DNA from: DASWTL01 sp035575925
GTDB taxonomy: Bacteria; Bacteroidota; Bacteroidia; Sphingobacteriales; Sphingobacteriaceae
Assembly: GCA_035575925.1 (NCBI GenBank)
Contig: DATLXK010000058.1
Location: forward strand, 62,001-126,000
Reading direction: 5' to 3'
Length of the DNA: 64,000 bases
Position numbers and translations under genes: made by a program
Shown here: positions 9,254 to 18,847 of the stretch, piece by piece
Layout of the letters: each line of letters starts with the position of its first letter
Numbering within the stretch: position 1 is the stretch's first letter
The notes under the pieces: model-generated
What the model saw: the letters and a program-made list of their open reading frames with translations, nothing else
What the model was told of the DNA's origin: nothing
Database searches by the model: none

Positions 9254-10165
9254 ATGAAGTTTGAGCTCACTATACTGGGAAGCAGTTCTGCAACTCCTAT
9301 TTTCAACAGAAATCCAAGTTCGCAGGCTTTAAATGCAAACGAAAAAATCTTCCTGATTGATTGCGGCGAGGGAACACAGTCTCAGTTACTCCGCTATGGC
9401 ATTAAATCTCAACGAATAGACCATATTTTTATAACCCATCTGCACGGGGATCATTACCTAGGCCTTGTTGGGCTTCTTTCCTCTCTTCATTTAAATGGGC
9501 GTATAAAACCCATGCGTATTTATGCTCCCCCGGGGTTACAGGAAATTGTGGAGCTTCAGTTTAAACATTCACAAACTATTCTACGTTACCAAATTGTATT
9601 CTATTCCATTCAGAACATCACTCCGGAAGTTATATATGAGAATAATGAACTAACCGTTGAAACTATTATATTAAGCCACCGGATACCTTGTACAGGGTTT
9701 AAATTTACAGAGAAACAACGTCTGCCTAAAATAATCCGCAGTAAAGCAGAGGCTCTTGATATCCCGGTAGAATATATACCGCTGATCAAAAAGGGTTTTT
9801 CTTATACTAGTAAAGATGGAAAAATATATACTGCTGAAGAATTGACTATGCCGGCAGATACCCCGAAAAGCTATGCATATTGTTCGGATACTATTTGTAA
9901 TTGGGAATATATAGAAAGTATCAGAAACGTTGATATGTTATATCATGAAGCTACTTTTATGCACAATATGCTCGACAGGGCACTTGAGACCTTTCATACT
10001 ACAGCATTACAGGCAGCAGAAATAGCCATTAAGGCAAATGTGAAGAAACTTTTATTAGGACATTTTTCTGCCAGATACAGAGATCTTGCACCTTTACTTG
10101 AAGAATCACGCACTGTTTTTCCTAATTCGGAACTGGCAATTGAGGGAGTGACTTTTAATATCTGA
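9254..10165 (+). CDS. rnz: ribonuclease Z
   Basis: 303 residues, the short bacterial RNase Z. It carries the zinc motif THLHGDHYLGL near residues 60-70, an N-terminal LGSSSATP strand, an EATF motif with downstream HTTALQAAEIA, and GHFSARY near the C-terminus. It cuts pre-tRNA 3' ends, or, in bacteria with encoded CCA, acts more broadly on RNA. Co-oriented with the STAS gene and convergent with the MCE gene only ten bases away. Confidence 0.95.
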   Translation: MKFELTILGSSSATPIFNRNPSSQALNANEKIFLIDCGEGTQSQLLRYGIKSQRIDHIFITHLHGDHYLGLVGLLSSLHLNGRIKPMRIYAPPGLQEIVELQFKHSQTILRYQIVFYSIQNITPEVIYENNELTVETIILSHRIPCTGFKFTEKQRLPKIIRSKAEALDIPVEYIPLIKKGFSYTSKDGKIYTAEELTMPADTPKSYAYCSDTICNWEYIESIRNVDMLYHEATFMHNMLDRALETFHTTALQAAEIAIKANVKKLLLGHFSARYRDLAPLLEESRTVFPNSELAIEGVTFNI

Positions 10166-10175
10166 TACACCCGGG

Positions 10176-11123
10176 TTACTCTTTTTTCTTTCCTCCAAAA
10201 ACAGAAAAATGAACGTATCTTTTTGGATTTGCCTTAAGATCAATCATTAGCTTATCCAGGTTAGCGGCTGCACTATTAAGATTGGTATACATTTTCTCAT
10301 CGTTAATCAGCATACCTAATGATCCTTGTCCGGTATTAATCTTATTTACAGTTGCCTGCAGATCTGTCATCGCTTTATTGGCATTCTGAATAGTTAGGGC
10401 AAAATTAGCTCTTGCCACCTCATCAGTTACCTTATCAATGTTTGACATTATTGAGGAAATTTTCTTATTGTTATTTTTAAGGTTAACAGAAATAGATTCA
10501 AAATTATTAAGAATAGAAGCAATTTTGTTGCTTTGAGTACCTACCAGATTATCAAACTTTCTGGTTGTCCCTTCCAAAGTCTGCATAGATCGGGCAATAC
10601 TTGCAAAACTCTGTTGAAAATTACGTTGAAATTCAGGACTGACAGTATTGTTTAACGAAGTAAGTAGAGAATCCATTCTGGCAATAATTTTCTCGGCTTT
10701 TTTCTGCACGGGCTCAACCTGCTCCATCAAATTTTTCTCGGTTCCGGATCTCAGAGTGTCACCGTCTTCGGCATACACTTTACTAGTTCCAAGTTCAAAC
10801 ACAATCGCTTTTCCACCAAGTAAACTGGTGCTTTCCAACTTTGCTATTGTGCTTTTGGGGATCTCATAATCAGGCTTAATTTTAAATTGTGCCAGAATTT
10901 TACCATTAGGCTGTAGCGATAATTTGGAAACACGACCTATCTTAAAACCATTTACTAAAACCGCATTTGATGCAGCAAGGCCGTCTACATTATCATAAAT
11001 CGAGTAAAAATCATTTTCACTCGAAAATACGTCATTTCCTTTTAAAAAATTATATCCTAATATTAATATGGCTATAGCTACTGCGGCAAGAACTCCAACT
11101 TTAGTTTCGTTATTTATTTTCAA
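10176..11123 (-). CDS. MlaD/MCE family lipid-transport protein
   Basis: 315 residues. A cytoplasmic N-terminus is followed by one transmembrane helix (VGVLAAVAIAILILGYNFL, about 9-27), then an MCE domain (about 38-115) and a long predicted helical tail with SIARSMQTLEG- and NLKNNNKKISS-type heptads. MCE proteins form rings that carry phospholipid between inner and outer membranes. In Bacteroidetes a solitary gene of this type is common; the ATPase and permease partners are not here. It follows the amidase gene by 18 bases, so an envelope operon is likely. Confidence 0.88.
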   Translation of the reverse strand: MKINNETKVGVLAAVAIAILILGYNFLKGNDVFSSENDFYSIYDNVDGLAASNAVLVNGFKIGRVSKLSLQPNGKILAQFKIKPDYEIPKSTIAKLESTSLLGGKAIVFELGTSKVYAEDGDTLRSGTEKNLMEQVEPVQKKAEKIIARMDSLLTSLNNTVSPEFQRNFQQSFASIARSMQTLEGTTRKFDNLVGTQSNKIASILNNFESISVNLKNNNKKISSIMSNIDKVTDEVARANFALTIQNANKAMTDLQATVNKINTGQGSLGMLINDEKMYTNLNSAAANLDKLMIDLKANPKRYVHFSVFGGKKKE

Positions 11124-11141
11124 AGCGTTATTTATATAATG

Positions 11142-11954
11142 TTACTCCAGTTCTACTTGTTTTTTATAGGTCTGAATTGCTTTTAACAAACAAGTTACAA
11201 TTTCGTTTTGACCCCACTCCGAATTCATGTATTCTTCTTCAGTTGGATTGGAAATAAACCCTATTTCTGTAAGAACGGCCGGCATACCTGCTTTTGCAAG
11301 TACAGCAAGGCTTTGTTCTTTTACACCTCTGTCAACACGTCCGGTTTCAATGTATTTATCCTGTATAAAGGTAGCAAGTTTTATGCTTTGCTCGCGATAA
11401 GCATTTTTCATTAAAGAAAGCATGATAATACTGGTAGGATCCTTAGGATCATATCCCTGGTAGTTGTCCTTATAATCCTTTTCGAGTAAGATAGACACGT
11501 TTTCTCTAACAGCTACATCCTGCTCTCCTAAACGCCCGGAACCTGATACAAATGTTTCAACGCCACGTGTTGAGGATCTGTTTCTCATATTATGAGGCAT
11601 TGAATTGCAGTGAATGGATATAAATAAGTCAGCTTTAACACGGTTAGCCAAACTTACCCTTTCATATAAAGGAATAAACACATCTGTTGTTCTGGTGTAG
11701 ACCACCTTAACATCTTTTATATTCTCTTCAACTAACCTGCCTAAACGCATTGCTACCTGTAGTGCAACATCTTTTTCCCTGGAAATAAGACCACGTGTAG
11801 TGCCATCTTTTCCGCCATGTCCTGCATCAATTACAATCGTTTTAATGCGATAAGGAGGTGGTACATTAGAGTTATTAGTAAATGATACCAGGGGGAAAGC
11901 AAGCAAGAGCGCTGCCAAAGCACAGAAGTATCTTTTCAATGGTATAATTTTCAT
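11142..11954 (-). CDS. N-acetylmuramoyl-L-alanine amidase
   Basis: Amidase_3 family. Zinc ligands appear in IDAGHGGKDG, SIHCNS and, before the C-terminus, the catalytic glutamate in LTEIGFISN. The start chosen gives MKIIPLKRYF followed by a hydrophobic stretch (ALAALLLAFPLVSF), a good signal peptide; an upstream ATG at 12005 adds 17 residues that spoil it. The enzyme cuts the amide between MurNAc and the peptide in the periplasm during cell separation. No SPOR or AMIN domain is visible. Divergent from the LptD gene. Confidence 0.92.
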   Translation of the reverse strand: MKIIPLKRYFCALAALLLAFPLVSFTNNSNVPPPYRIKTIVIDAGHGGKDGTTRGLISREKDVALQVAMRLGRLVEENIKDVKVVYTRTTDVFIPLYERVSLANRVKADLFISIHCNSMPHNMRNRSSTRGVETFVSGSGRLGEQDVAVRENVSILLEKDYKDNYQGYDPKDPTSIIMLSLMKNAYREQSIKLATFIQDKYIETGRVDRGVKEQSLAVLAKAGMPAVLTEIGFISNPTEEEYMNSEWGQNEIVTCLLKAIQTYKKQVELE

Positions 11955-12004
11955 TAGTTTTGAGCGTCTATTAAAGAATTGCTTTGCAAAAATAATATTC
12001 ATCA

Positions 12005-14605
12005 TTGGATTTGAAATTAATTACTACCTTTTTTCTAAACCTTATTTTTTTTGCAGGCACTGTATCAACGTTTGCACAGCGACCTGTTGTAAGAGATTCT
12101 GTACGCAAATCTCCTGTTAATGTTACTACAACGGATACTTTAATAAAAAAGTCTATCAACTCATCATCAACTTTAACTTCAGAGGTTATTTACAGTTCAG
12201 AAGATTCTATGTATTTTGATTTGAAAGATAACGTTGTTTATTTATATAGTAAGGGCAGGGTTAAATATGATGATTTTGAGCTTGATGCTGAATTTATACG
12301 ACTTGATCAGAAAAACAAAAAGATTTTTGCAAGAGGAAGATATGATAAATTAGGAAGATATCGGAATCGCCCTATTTTTAAACAGGGTTCAGAGCCTCCC
12401 GCTACCACCGATTCGCTGATGTTTAATATTGATACAAAAAAAGGAAAGTCTTTTGGCGGATCTTATGAAATAGAGGGTGGATATATCCAGGCCAGCCAAA
12501 TCAAAAAAAATGAATTTGATGAAGGATTTATAAAAAATGCAATATACAGCACGTGTAATTTACAGCATCCGCATTTTGGGATTCATATTACTAAAGGTAT
12601 AATTACCAAAAATCAAATCATAACCAAGGTAGCTTATCTTGAACTTGAAGGGGTGCCGTTGCCTATAGGTGTTCCTTTTGGCTTTTTTCCTAAAACGAAT
12701 AAACGGGCATCCGGAATATTGTTTCCCACTTTTGGTGAAGATAACGCCCGGGGATTCTTTATGCGCGATCTGGGATATTATATTGGTTTAAATGATTACT
12801 GGGATTTTGCCGGTTATTCGTCTTTGTACAGCAAGGGGTCCTATGAACTTCGGACACAGTCCAGGTACCAGAAACGTTATAATTATGATGGATCTGTGGG
12901 AATACGGTTTTCATCAACCAAGGCGGGTATAGAAGGGACGCCAAGCTACAGACCTTTACGCGATTTTAACATTCAATGGTCACACGCCCAAAGTCCCGAA
13001 GTTAACCCCGGTACTTCTTTTAGCGCACAGGTTAATGCCGGAACATCTTCTTATTTTCAAAATACAGCTGCCGGGGGCACCTATGATATTAACCAGCTTA
13101 CCCGTAACAGCTTGTCGTCGGGTATTAATTATTCTAAAAACGCATTTGGCCCTAATAAACTCTTTAATTTTTCATCCAGCTTATCTCACAGGCAGGAAGT
13201 TGAAAACCGCAATATTTATCTGGAGTTGCCACGTTTTAATTTCAGTATGAATACATTAAATCCATTTGATTCGAAAAACAGGGTGGGGGAACAAAAATGG
13301 TATCAGCGCATTAATGTAGGCTATACCATGGATGGAAGTAATTCAATTGATACGAAGGATACTTTATTATTTAAGAACGATGCTTTAAAAAGGTTCAAGA
13401 ACAATGTACAACACAACATACCCGTGGGTTTCTCCACCAATGTATTAAAGTATTTTCAGTTCAGTACCGGAGGAACATACCGGGAGAACTGGACACTTCA
13501 AACTATAGATAAGAATTTTAACAAAGATTTAAAAAAAGTGGTTACAGACACCACCCGGGGATTCGCCAGGGTGTATCAATATGGAGTTAATGCGAATTTA
13601 TCAACCAAGATTTACGGCACAAAGCTTTTTAGGCGTGGCAAGCTCATGGCCATAAGGCATGTGCTTACACCTTCGTTTGGGGTAAATTATAATCCTGACT
13701 TTGGCAGTGATAAATTTGGTTTTTACAAGAGCGTACAAACAGACACTTCCAAGAAGAATTCTGAACGTTATTCTATTTTTGAAACCGGTGCCCCCGGCAT
13801 GGGAAAACAGGCAAGTTTAGTTTTTAGCTTTGATAATAATATTGAGGCAAAAGTGCGCTCAACAAAAGACACTGTAAATAACTTTATTAAAGTCCCCCTT
13901 TTGCAGGGTTTTACTTTTTCGGGTAATTATAATTTTGCTGCAGATTCTTTCAAACTATCTAACGTTAGCTTTTCCGGACGGACGTCCTTGTTTAAACAAA
14001 AGGTTGGAATAAATTTTAACGGTACTTTCGATCCTTACCGGTATGATCAATTAGGAAACAGATTAAACGAGCTTGCTATTACCGGTGGAAAAGTAGCCAG
14101 TCTGTCTAACTTTGGTATATCAACAGATTATAGTTTGAATTTAAATTCTAACGCAATAAAACATCGCAATTCCAATGCTATCAATCCGCAGGATCAGCTT
14201 AACGGTATTACTCCCAAACAGGCCGATCAGCTTGCTCTGGTAAGTCGCGACCCGAATGGGTTTGTGGATTTTAATATTCCCTGGGATTTGATTGCTTCCT
14301 ACAACCTTAATTTTAATTATACCCGTGAGGGCAAGCCTTCTATAGTGAATACATTAAATGTAAACGGCAATGTAAATGTTACACCTAAATGGAAGGTGGG
14401 CTATACTACGGGTTATGATTTTACCATGAAAGCATTAAATATTACTCAATTTAATATTTACCGCGACCTGCATTGCTGGGATCTTTCTTTTTCATGGATT
14501 CCCTTTGGACTATATAAAAGTTATTCTGTGGATTTAAAGGTAAAATCATCTATATTACAAGACCTTAAACTTAGCCGGAGGAAATCTCACTTTGATGGAT
14601 TTTAA
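12005..14605 (+). CDS. LptD-like LPS transport outer-membrane protein
   Basis: 866 residues, TTG start, with a signal peptide ending near VSTFAQ. An N-terminal OstA/LptA-like region (DLKDNVVYLYSKGRVKYDD, about 70-130) is followed by a large barrel with alternating polar and hydrophobic strands, aromatic-rich to the C-terminus. This is the layout of the Bacteroidetes protein annotated as putative LPS assembly protein LptD. It would insert LPS or LOS into the outer leaflet. Its stop codon overlaps the cinA start by one base. The divergent amidase and MCE genes also concern the envelope. Confidence 0.85.
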   Translation: MDLKLITTFFLNLIFFAGTVSTFAQRPVVRDSVRKSPVNVTTTDTLIKKSINSSSTLTSEVIYSSEDSMYFDLKDNVVYLYSKGRVKYDDFELDAEFIRLDQKNKKIFARGRYDKLGRYRNRPIFKQGSEPPATTDSLMFNIDTKKGKSFGGSYEIEGGYIQASQIKKNEFDEGFIKNAIYSTCNLQHPHFGIHITKGIITKNQIITKVAYLELEGVPLPIGVPFGFFPKTNKRASGILFPTFGEDNARGFFMRDLGYYIGLNDYWDFAGYSSLYSKGSYELRTQSRYQKRYNYDGSVGIRFSSTKAGIEGTPSYRPLRDFNIQWSHAQSPEVNPGTSFSAQVNAGTSSYFQNTAAGGTYDINQLTRNSLSSGINYSKNAFGPNKLFNFSSSLSHRQEVENRNIYLELPRFNFSMNTLNPFDSKNRVGEQKWYQRINVGYTMDGSNSIDTKDTLLFKNDALKRFKNNVQHNIPVGFSTNVLKYFQFSTGGTYRENWTLQTIDKNFNKDLKKVVTDTTRGFARVYQYGVNANLSTKIYGTKLFRRGKLMAIRHVLTPSFGVNYNPDFGSDKFGFYKSVQTDTSKKNSERYSIFETGAPGMGKQASLVFSFDNNIEAKVRSTKDTVNNFIKVPLLQGFTFSGNYNFAADSFKLSNVSFSGRTSLFKQKVGINFNGTFDPYRYDQLGNRLNELAITGGKVASLSNFGISTDYSLNLNSNAIKHRNSNAINPQDQLNGITPKQADQLALVSRDPNGFVDFNIPWDLIASYNLNFNYTREGKPSIVNTLNVNGNVNVTPKWKVGYTTGYDFTMKALNITQFNIYRDLHCWDLSFSWIPFGLYKSYSVDLKVKSSILQDLKLSRRKSHFDGF

Positions 14606-15852
14606 TGTTAGCTGAAATAATTACCATAGGAGATGAAATCCTCATTGGCCAGGTAGTAGATACCAATTCGGCCTGGATGGGGCAGAAACTAAATGCTGCC
14701 GGAGTAAAGATCAAACAAATTACTTCCGTCTCTGATGATCGGATACATATTTTAGAAGCACTTCACGCAGCATCAAAACGCGCAGATATCATCCTCATCA
14801 CCGGCGGGCTTGGCCCAACTAAAGATGATATTACTAAATCTACTCTGGCAGCGTATTTTAATGTAGAAATGAAACGTGATGAAGCCACACTCGAGCACGT
14901 AAAACAAATTTTTGCGCGAAATAATGCGCCAATGATCGCAGTAAATGAAAAACAGGCAGATGTTCCCGAAAACTGTACAGTACTTTTAAATAAAAACGGT
15001 ACAGCCCCCGGTATGTGGTTTGAGCAGGATAATAAAATATATGTATCCATGCCCGGTGTGCCTTTCGAAATGAAATACCTGATGGAGGAAGAAGTTATCC
15101 CGCGTATTAAGGAGAAATTTAAACTTCCTTTCATATTTCATCAAACCATACTTACTGCAGGCCTTGGAGAATCGTTTCTGGCAAAGAAAATTGAAAACAT
15201 TGAAGATAGTTTGCCTGCGCATATCAAACTAGCTTACTTACCTAAACTTGGTCAGGTGCGGTTACGCCTGAGCGCATCAGGCTCAGACCAGGATTTACTC
15301 GAAAAGGAAGTAAGGGTTTACACGGATAAAATAGTTGCTTCTGTTAAGGAATATGTTGTGGCAGAGCAGGATGTTTTGTTAGAGAAAGTAGTAATTGACT
15401 TCCTGGATCAAAATCAATTAACATTAAGTACCGCGGAGAGTTGCACAGGTGGTTATTTAGCCCATTTAATCACCCAGTTAGCTGGATCTAGTAAAGTTTA
15501 TATGGGCGGTGCTGTAACTTATTCAAATGATTTAAAGATCAAGCTATTAAACGTTTCTCCAGATACGCTTAATAAATTTGGTGCAGTAAGTGAAGAAACA
15601 GCAAAAGAAATGGCTGCCGGTGCCCTGGCTAACTTTGGAACGGATTATTCAATAGCAATTACCGGAATAGCCGGACCTGGGGGCGGAACACCAGAAAAAC
15701 CTGTAGGTACCGTATGGATAGCAGTAGTCTCTAAAACCGGTATCCTGTCAAAAAAATTTGTGTTTGGAAATAAAAGGGTACAGAATATAGAAAGATCTGC
15801 CATTAACGCACTAATCATTCTGCTGAATTTACTTAAGCAAGATCAACGGTAA
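14605..15852 (+). CDS. cinA: CinA-like competence/damage-inducible protein
   Basis: 415 residues in two domains. The N-terminal MoaB/MogA-type domain (about 1-170) has ITIGDEILIGQVVDTN and LITGGLGPTKDD. The C-terminal CinA amidase domain (about 255-410) has STAESCTGGYLAH and GGAVTYSN. Known members hydrolyse ADP-ribose or deamidate nicotinamide mononucleotide in NAD salvage. Full length for the family. The start overlaps the LptD stop (TAATG), so translation is probably coupled. Confidence 0.93.
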   Translation: MLAEIITIGDEILIGQVVDTNSAWMGQKLNAAGVKIKQITSVSDDRIHILEALHAASKRADIILITGGLGPTKDDITKSTLAAYFNVEMKRDEATLEHVKQIFARNNAPMIAVNEKQADVPENCTVLLNKNGTAPGMWFEQDNKIYVSMPGVPFEMKYLMEEEVIPRIKEKFKLPFIFHQTILTAGLGESFLAKKIENIEDSLPAHIKLAYLPKLGQVRLRLSASGSDQDLLEKEVRVYTDKIVASVKEYVVAEQDVLLEKVVIDFLDQNQLTLSTAESCTGGYLAHLITQLAGSSKVYMGGAVTYSNDLKIKLLNVSPDTLNKFGAVSEETAKEMAAGALANFGTDYSIAITGIAGPGGGTPEKPVGTVWIAVVSKTGILSKKFVFGNKRVQNIERSAINALIILLNLLKQDQR

Positions 15853-15899
15853 GTTATAAAAAGGATTATTTTTACATCTAAAGTTTATTATCTAAGATT

Positions 15900-17210
15900 A
15901 TGGCTCAATATCAATTATTATTACCTAAAATGGGGGAAAGCGTTGCTGAAGCCACGATTATTAAATGGGTAAAAAATCCCGGTGATACCATAGAGATAGA
16001 TGATTCTGTTCTGGAAATCGCCACAGATAAGGTTGATTCCGAAGTCCCCTCACCTGTAGCCGGTAAATTAATAAAACAACTGGTTAATGAAGATGAAGTA
16101 GTGCAGGTTGGTACTGCTATAGCTCTTATCGAAATAAATACGGAAGAAACTGAGGAGGACAGACCTGTTGATAAGCCGGCTATTGAATTGTCTGATAAAC
16201 CTGTTGAAGAGGCAAAAATACAGGATATAAATACAATTGAATACATAGAGCAGTTAAATAATCATGATCTTAAAAATAGCACCCGTTTTTATTCTCCGTT
16301 AGTTAAAAGTATTGCTGCCGAAGAAGGTGTTCCTTTAAATGAACTTGATGATATTCATGGTAGCGGGGTCGAAGGGCGTGTTACAAAACAAGATATTCTG
16401 GATTATGTAAATAAAAATTCCGGCGCACAGAAAGTTATTCCATTACATTTCGGTGGGGAAAAAATTCAATCTTCCTCCAAACCTGCAATTTCTGTTTCCG
16501 GTGGGGAAGAGATCATAGAAATGGATAGAATGCGTAAGCTCATTTCTGAACACATGGTTATGAGTAAACATACCTCGCCACATGTTTCATCTTTTATTGA
16601 GGCAGATGTTACAAATCTTGTTCAATGGCGGGAGCGAAATAAAACAAGTTTTGAAAAAAGGGAAGGTGAGAAAATTACGTTTACCCCGATTTTTATTGAG
16701 GCGGTAGCAAAAGCTATCCGGGATTTTCCAATGATAAATGTTTCAGTTAAGGGAACTCAAATTATAAAAAAACGTGATATCAACATAGGAATGGCTACCT
16801 CACTTCCCAGTGGAAATCTAATAGTCCCTGTTATTAAAAATGCTGATCAGCTTAATCTCGTTGGCTTAACCAAGACTGTAAATGATCTTGCTAATCGTGC
16901 GCGGATTAATAAATTGCAACCGGATGAAGTAAAAGAAGGTACCTTTACTATAACAAATATAGGGTCTTTCGGTAATGTGATGGGAACACCCATTATTAAC
17001 CAGCCTCAGGTTGCTATTCTTGCTGTAGGCGCTATTAAGAAAAAGCCTGCCGTCATTGAAACTGAGTTTGGAGATATGATAGGTATAAGGCACATGATGT
17101 TTCTCTCCATGTCATATGATCATCGGGTGGTAGACGGATCTCTTGGAGGGGCTTTTATTAAAAAAGTTGCTGATTATCTCGAGGGGTGGGACATTAACAG
17201 AGAAATATAA
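15900..17210 (+). CDS. 2-oxo acid dehydrogenase E2 (dihydrolipoyl acyltransferase)
   Basis: 436 residues. The single lipoyl domain (about 1-78) has the lipoyl lysine in TDKVDSE. A flexible linker leads to an E1/E3-binding domain (about 130-170, FYSPLVKSIAAEEGVPL, then GRVTKQDILDYV), and then to the catalytic domain, which ends with the active-site SYDHRVVDGSLGG near 405. It carries acyl groups to CoA. The branched-chain or general 2-oxoacid complex is more likely than the pyruvate form given one lipoyl domain, but E1 and E3 are not nearby. Confidence 0.92.
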   Translation: MAQYQLLLPKMGESVAEATIIKWVKNPGDTIEIDDSVLEIATDKVDSEVPSPVAGKLIKQLVNEDEVVQVGTAIALIEINTEETEEDRPVDKPAIELSDKPVEEAKIQDINTIEYIEQLNNHDLKNSTRFYSPLVKSIAAEEGVPLNELDDIHGSGVEGRVTKQDILDYVNKNSGAQKVIPLHFGGEKIQSSSKPAISVSGGEEIIEMDRMRKLISEHMVMSKHTSPHVSSFIEADVTNLVQWRERNKTSFEKREGEKITFTPIFIEAVAKAIRDFPMINVSVKGTQIIKKRDINIGMATSLPSGNLIVPVIKNADQLNLVGLTKTVNDLANRARINKLQPDEVKEGTFTITNIGSFGNVMGTPIINQPQVAILAVGAIKKKPAVIETEFGDMIGIRHMMFLSMSYDHRVVDGSLGGAFIKKVADYLEGWDINREI

Positions 17211-17243
17211 TTATAACTTGTAATCTTAAAAGAACTCAATCCA

Positions 17244-18830
17244 ATGAAATATTTACTGAGCTTAGCCATATTGTTATTTAACTGCGTTGTTTCATTCTCT
17301 CAACCAGTTGCCGATATACTAATTAAGAACGGAAAGATTATAGACGGTACCGGTAATTCGTGGTATTATAGCGATATAGCTGTTAAAGAGGGGAAGATTT
17401 TAAGAATAGGAAAAAATCTTCCTGTTAAAGCGTTAAAAACCGTCGATGCTGCCGGTTTAATTATTTCTCCAGGCTTTATAGATGTGCATGGTCATATCGA
17501 AGATGGAATTCTTCGGAGACCAACGGCAGACAATTATGTTCATGATGGAGTAACAACGGTTATAACAGGTAACTGCGGAGGTTCTGTTTCTGATTTACCA
17601 CGTTTTTTTTACAAAGTAGATAGTATCGGGCCTTCAATAAATGTGGCTACTCTGATAGGGCATAATACAGTACGTGAGCAAATAATGAAACGGGATAACC
17701 GTACTCCAAATGCTGAGGAGCAAAGGCAAATGGAGGTATTGGTAGAAAAAGCAATGAGGGATGGCGCTGTGGGCTTATCAACCGGATTGATTTACATTCC
17801 CGGAACATTTGCTAAAACAGATGAAGTAGTAGGGCTGGCAAAAGCAGCAGTAAAATTCAATGGTATATATGCATCACATATCCGTAATGAGGAAAATAAA
17901 GCAGCAGAAGCAATTAACGAAGCAATTAACATTGGTAAACAAGCAAACATACCTGTGCAGATTTCGCATTTTAAAATCGGGGGCAAAGTTAATTGGGGCA
18001 CTTCAGCAAATACACTCGCCCTGGTACAACAAGCAAGAAAAGAAGGCTGGGATGTAACCATAGACCAGTATCCATATACAGCAAGCAGCACAAATTTGGG
18101 TGTACGTTTACCTAATTGGGCTTTTGGTGGCGGAAATGACTCATTGCAGATTCGTTTAAAGGATCCTGTAATACGTGCTAAAATGAAAAAGGCAATGCTG
18201 GAGCAACTTGATAATTATAAATTTAAAAATTACAGCTATGCAGTTGTAGCAAATTATCCGGCTGATACTTCGTATAACGGAAAAAGCATTACTGAAATTA
18301 ACAAACTAATGGGCAGGCGATCTAAAGCAAGTTTTGAAGCAGAAACAATTTTAGATATGATTAACAAAGGTGGTGCTCAGATGGTATATCATAGTATGAA
18401 TGAAGAAGATGTACGGATTATTATGAAATATCCATTTAGTATGATAGGCGCTGATGCCGGTGTGCCTATACCGGGCGAAAGTATGCCCCACCCCAGGGCC
18501 TATGGAACGAATGCCCGCGTAATTGGTAAGTACGTGCGTGATGAAAAGGTGATTTCGTTGGAAGAAGCTGTACGCAGAATGACATCTTTAGCCGCTCAAA
18601 AGTTTAATTTAAAAGATCGGGGGTTGTTAAAAGAAGGTATGGCTGCCGATATTATTGTTTTCGATGAAAATAAAGTACAGGATTATTCTACTTTCGAAAA
18701 ACCCCATGCTTATTCAAAGGGATTTAAATACGTAATTGTAAACGGGCAACTTGTTGTTGAAAATGATAAGCATTTGGGCACCAAAAGTGGTAAAGCATTG
18801 CATGGGCCTGCCAGCCAATTAGCATTATAG
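17244..18830 (+). CDS. N-acyl-D-amino-acid deacylase (amidohydrolase)
   Basis: 528 residues with a signal peptide (KYLLSLAILLFNCVVSFSQ). Amidohydrolase fold: DILIKNGKIIDGTG near the N-terminus, metal motif GFIDVHGHIE near residue 80, VTGNC-type glycine-cysteine motif (ITGNCGGS), and later IYASHIRNEE and MIGADAG. This matches the D-aminoacylase group, which removes the acyl group from N-acyl-D-amino acids using zinc. The signal peptide suggests a periplasmic enzyme, possibly for peptidoglycan-derived or dietary D-amino acids. Convergent with metX. Confidence 0.88.
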   Translation: MKYLLSLAILLFNCVVSFSQPVADILIKNGKIIDGTGNSWYYSDIAVKEGKILRIGKNLPVKALKTVDAAGLIISPGFIDVHGHIEDGILRRPTADNYVHDGVTTVITGNCGGSVSDLPRFFYKVDSIGPSINVATLIGHNTVREQIMKRDNRTPNAEEQRQMEVLVEKAMRDGAVGLSTGLIYIPGTFAKTDEVVGLAKAAVKFNGIYASHIRNEENKAAEAINEAINIGKQANIPVQISHFKIGGKVNWGTSANTLALVQQARKEGWDVTIDQYPYTASSTNLGVRLPNWAFGGGNDSLQIRLKDPVIRAKMKKAMLEQLDNYKFKNYSYAVVANYPADTSYNGKSITEINKLMGRRSKASFEAETILDMINKGGAQMVYHSMNEEDVRIIMKYPFSMIGADAGVPIPGESMPHPRAYGTNARVIGKYVRDEKVISLEEAVRRMTSLAAQKFNLKDRGLLKEGMAADIIVFDENKVQDYSTFEKPHAYSKGFKYVIVNGQLVVENDKHLGTKSGKALHGPASQLAL

Positions 18831-18847
18831 ATTTACAGTTATAATTT